In this document: piece after piece, positions 5,567 to 6,602 of the stretch
Layout: every line of letters begins with the position of its first letter
How positions within the stretch are numbered: the first letter of the stretch is position 1
DNA from: an uncultured bacterium
GTDB taxonomy: Bacteria > Bacillota > Clostridia > Oscillospirales > Oscillospiraceae
Assembly: GCA_949288405.1 (NCBI GenBank)
Contig: CASEKM010000098.1
Coordinates: forward strand, 1 to 6,602
Length of the DNA: 6,602 bases
Direction: 5' to 3'
Notes under the pieces: model-generated
What the model saw: the letters and a program-made list of their open reading frames with translations, nothing else
Database searches by the model: none
What the model was told of the DNA's origin: nothing
Translations under genes and position numbers: made by a program

Positions 5567-6404
5567 CTATTCGTGTACGCTGGCCGGGTCCAGCAGCTTC
5601 CGCACCTGCTCCCCCAGGGCGGCGAACAGCGCAACCACCCCCACCAGGGCCAGACCGGGGAACAGGGCCAGCCACCACCGGCCGGTGGTGAGATAGCGCA
5701 TGCTCTCGGAGAGGATGATCCCGATGGCGGGCTGCTCCGAGGACAGGCCGAAGCCCAGGAAGGTGACGCTGGCCTCGTGGAGGATGGCGTGGGGGAACTG
5801 GAGGATCAGACCGGTGAGAAACTGGGGCAGCAGGTGGGGGAGGAGGTGGAGGCGGACGGTGTTGATGGGGGAGACGCCCAGCTTCTCAGCCGCCCGAAAA
5901 TAGGGGGCTTGGCGCAGCTGGAGCACCTCGCCCCGGATCAGGCGGGCCAGGGAGGGCCAGTGGCTCAGGGACACCCCCGCCGCCACCCCCACAAAGCCCC
6001 GGCCAAAGGCCAGGGAGATGAGCATGACCAGCAGGATGTGGGGGATGCCCAGAAACAGGTCGACGCACCAGGAGATGAGGGCATCCAGCCGCCGGCTCAG
6101 GGCGGCCAGCACCCCCAGCAGGAGGGAGAGGGCCGCGCTGACGCAGGCGGTGAGGGCCCCGATGCGGATGGACAGGGACAGCCCCGCCAGGGTGCGGGAG
6201 AGCATGGGTGCGGGAGAGCATGTCCCGGCCCATCCAGTCGGTGCCGAACAGAAGGGGGAGGCCGGGGGCCAGATTCACCCGGGTGAAGTTGGCCTCCATG
6301 GCCCGCGCCTCCAGGAAAAGCCCGGCCAGGGTGACGGCCAGCAGGACCGCCGCCGTGAAGCCCGCCAGGAGGAGGGCCTTCTGCCGCTGATTGAGCTGCT
6401 TCAC
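5567..6404 (-). pseudogene. DppC-type ABC importer permease, frameshifted by a 16-bp duplication
   Basis: This is the second membrane subunit of the importer. Translation from the GTG at 6404, which overlaps the upstream stop as GTGA, gives a normal start with one membrane segment (about 10-31) and the family motif FGTDWMGRDMLSRT (53-66). It then leaves frame at the tandem duplication and runs through 106 unrelated residues to a stop at 5886. The rest lies in another frame, open from 6205 to 5567. It contains the membrane helices, the EAA loop (YFRAAEKLGVSP), HEASVTFLGFGL and a normal C-terminus. Removing one 16-bp copy joins both parts into a 273-residue permease of usual length. The 3' frame has an ATG at 6205, inside the repeat, for a 212-residue product lacking the first helix, but no ribosome-binding site precedes it. 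The cause may be true inactivation, reversible slippage or an assembly error. Confidence 0.9.
6190..6222. repeat. 16-bp tandem duplication in the permease gene
   Basis: The unit GGTGCGGGAGAGCATG occurs twice in direct succession (6191-6206 and 6207-6222), with one further matching base at the left edge. There are no mismatches. Because 16 is not a multiple of three, it shifts the permease reading frame. Both copies encode the same peptide MLSRT, each in its own frame, which shows which bases were duplicated. Confidence 0.97.
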
Positions 6405-6602
6405 CCTCTGGCCGCCCCCCTTCGGATCTTGGGGTCGATGGCGCCGTAGAGCAGGTCGGCGATCAGGTTTCCGGCAAAGACGACCGCCGCGGTGACCACG
6501 GTGATGCCCAGCAGCAGGGGCAGGTCGCTCCCCAGCCCCGCGTCCACCGCCGCCTGTCCGAGACCGGGGTAGGAGAACACCTGCTCCACCAGCACCGAGC
6601 CG
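6401..6602 (-). CDS. DppB-type ABC importer permease, C-terminal fragment (partial)
   Basis: Only the last 66 residues and the stop are in the window; the gene continues beyond base 6602. The segment VEQVFSYPGLGQ followed by SDLPLLLG is the typical end of the DppB/OppB/NikB permease domain. A final membrane helix (about LLLGITVVTAAVVFAG) and a basic cytoplasmic tail with DPKIRR follow. The GTG at 6595 encodes an internal valine and is not a start, since the frame is open to the edge (GSV before LVEQ). The TGA stop overlaps the GTG start of the next permease by 4 bp. The substrate-binding protein and the operon promoter must lie outside the window. Confidence 0.92.
   Translation of the reverse strand, partial: GSVLVEQVFSYPGLGQAAVDAGLGSDLPLLLGITVVTAAVVFAGNLIADLLYGAIDPKIRRGAARG

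Noticed and set aside
5567..6205. The 212-residue frame as a genuine, independently started permease
   Set aside because: Its ATG lies within the 16-bp duplication, no ribosome-binding site precedes it, and it lacks the first membrane helix that is encoded in the other frame just upstream. A frameshifted gene explains the data better.

Overview
The window is GC-rich (clearly above 60% G+C by eye). Every gene I can support lies on the minus strand, so transcription runs from high to low coordinates. High GC, strong AGGAGG ribosome-binding sites, sigma-A type promoters and a glutamate dehydrogenase close to the Clostridium symbiosum enzyme suggest a high-GC gut Clostridia, for example Oscillospiraceae near Flavonifractor, Lawsonibacter or Pseudoflavonifractor. 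That placement is inference from style, not a database match.

Layout in the direction of transcription. (1) 6602 to 3934 is the distal part of a peptide/nickel-type (Dpp/Opp/Nik) ABC importer operon: the C-terminal end of a DppB-type permease (cut by the window edge), a DppC-type permease, a DppD-type ATPase and a short DppF-type ATPase. Most junctions are 4-bp stop/start overlaps. The DppC gene is broken by an exact 16-bp tandem duplication at 6191-6222; removing one copy restores a normal 273-residue permease. A 7-unit heptamer repeat (5512-5560) fills the only real gap in the operon. (2) 3846 to 3229 is an iron-sulfur flavoprotein (FMN reductase family). It has its own likely promoter, whose -35 box contains the stop codon of the ATPase gene, and a strong intrinsic terminator at 3159-3193. 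(3) About 390 AT-rich to mixed bases follow, with a very good promoter (TTGACA, 17 bp, TACAAT), an upstream inverted repeat and a leader of about 190 nt with a strong hairpin. (4) 2770 to 67 is a two-gene glutamate dehydrogenase operon.

The most interesting point is the dehydrogenase pair. The first gene encodes a GDH with every catalytic residue I could check, and an NADP-type nucleotide-binding signature. The second, 13 nt downstream, encodes a full-length NAD-type homologue close to the C. symbiosum enzyme, but the catalytic lysine (K125 in that enzyme) is alanine, the substrate-contacting asparagine N373 is glycine, and several other normally fixed residues are changed. The open frame and strong ribosome-binding site argue that the protein is made. 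The likely explanation is a non-catalytic GDH subunit, perhaps a regulatory partner of its active neighbour, comparable to the GdhA/GdhB pair of Thermus thermophilus.
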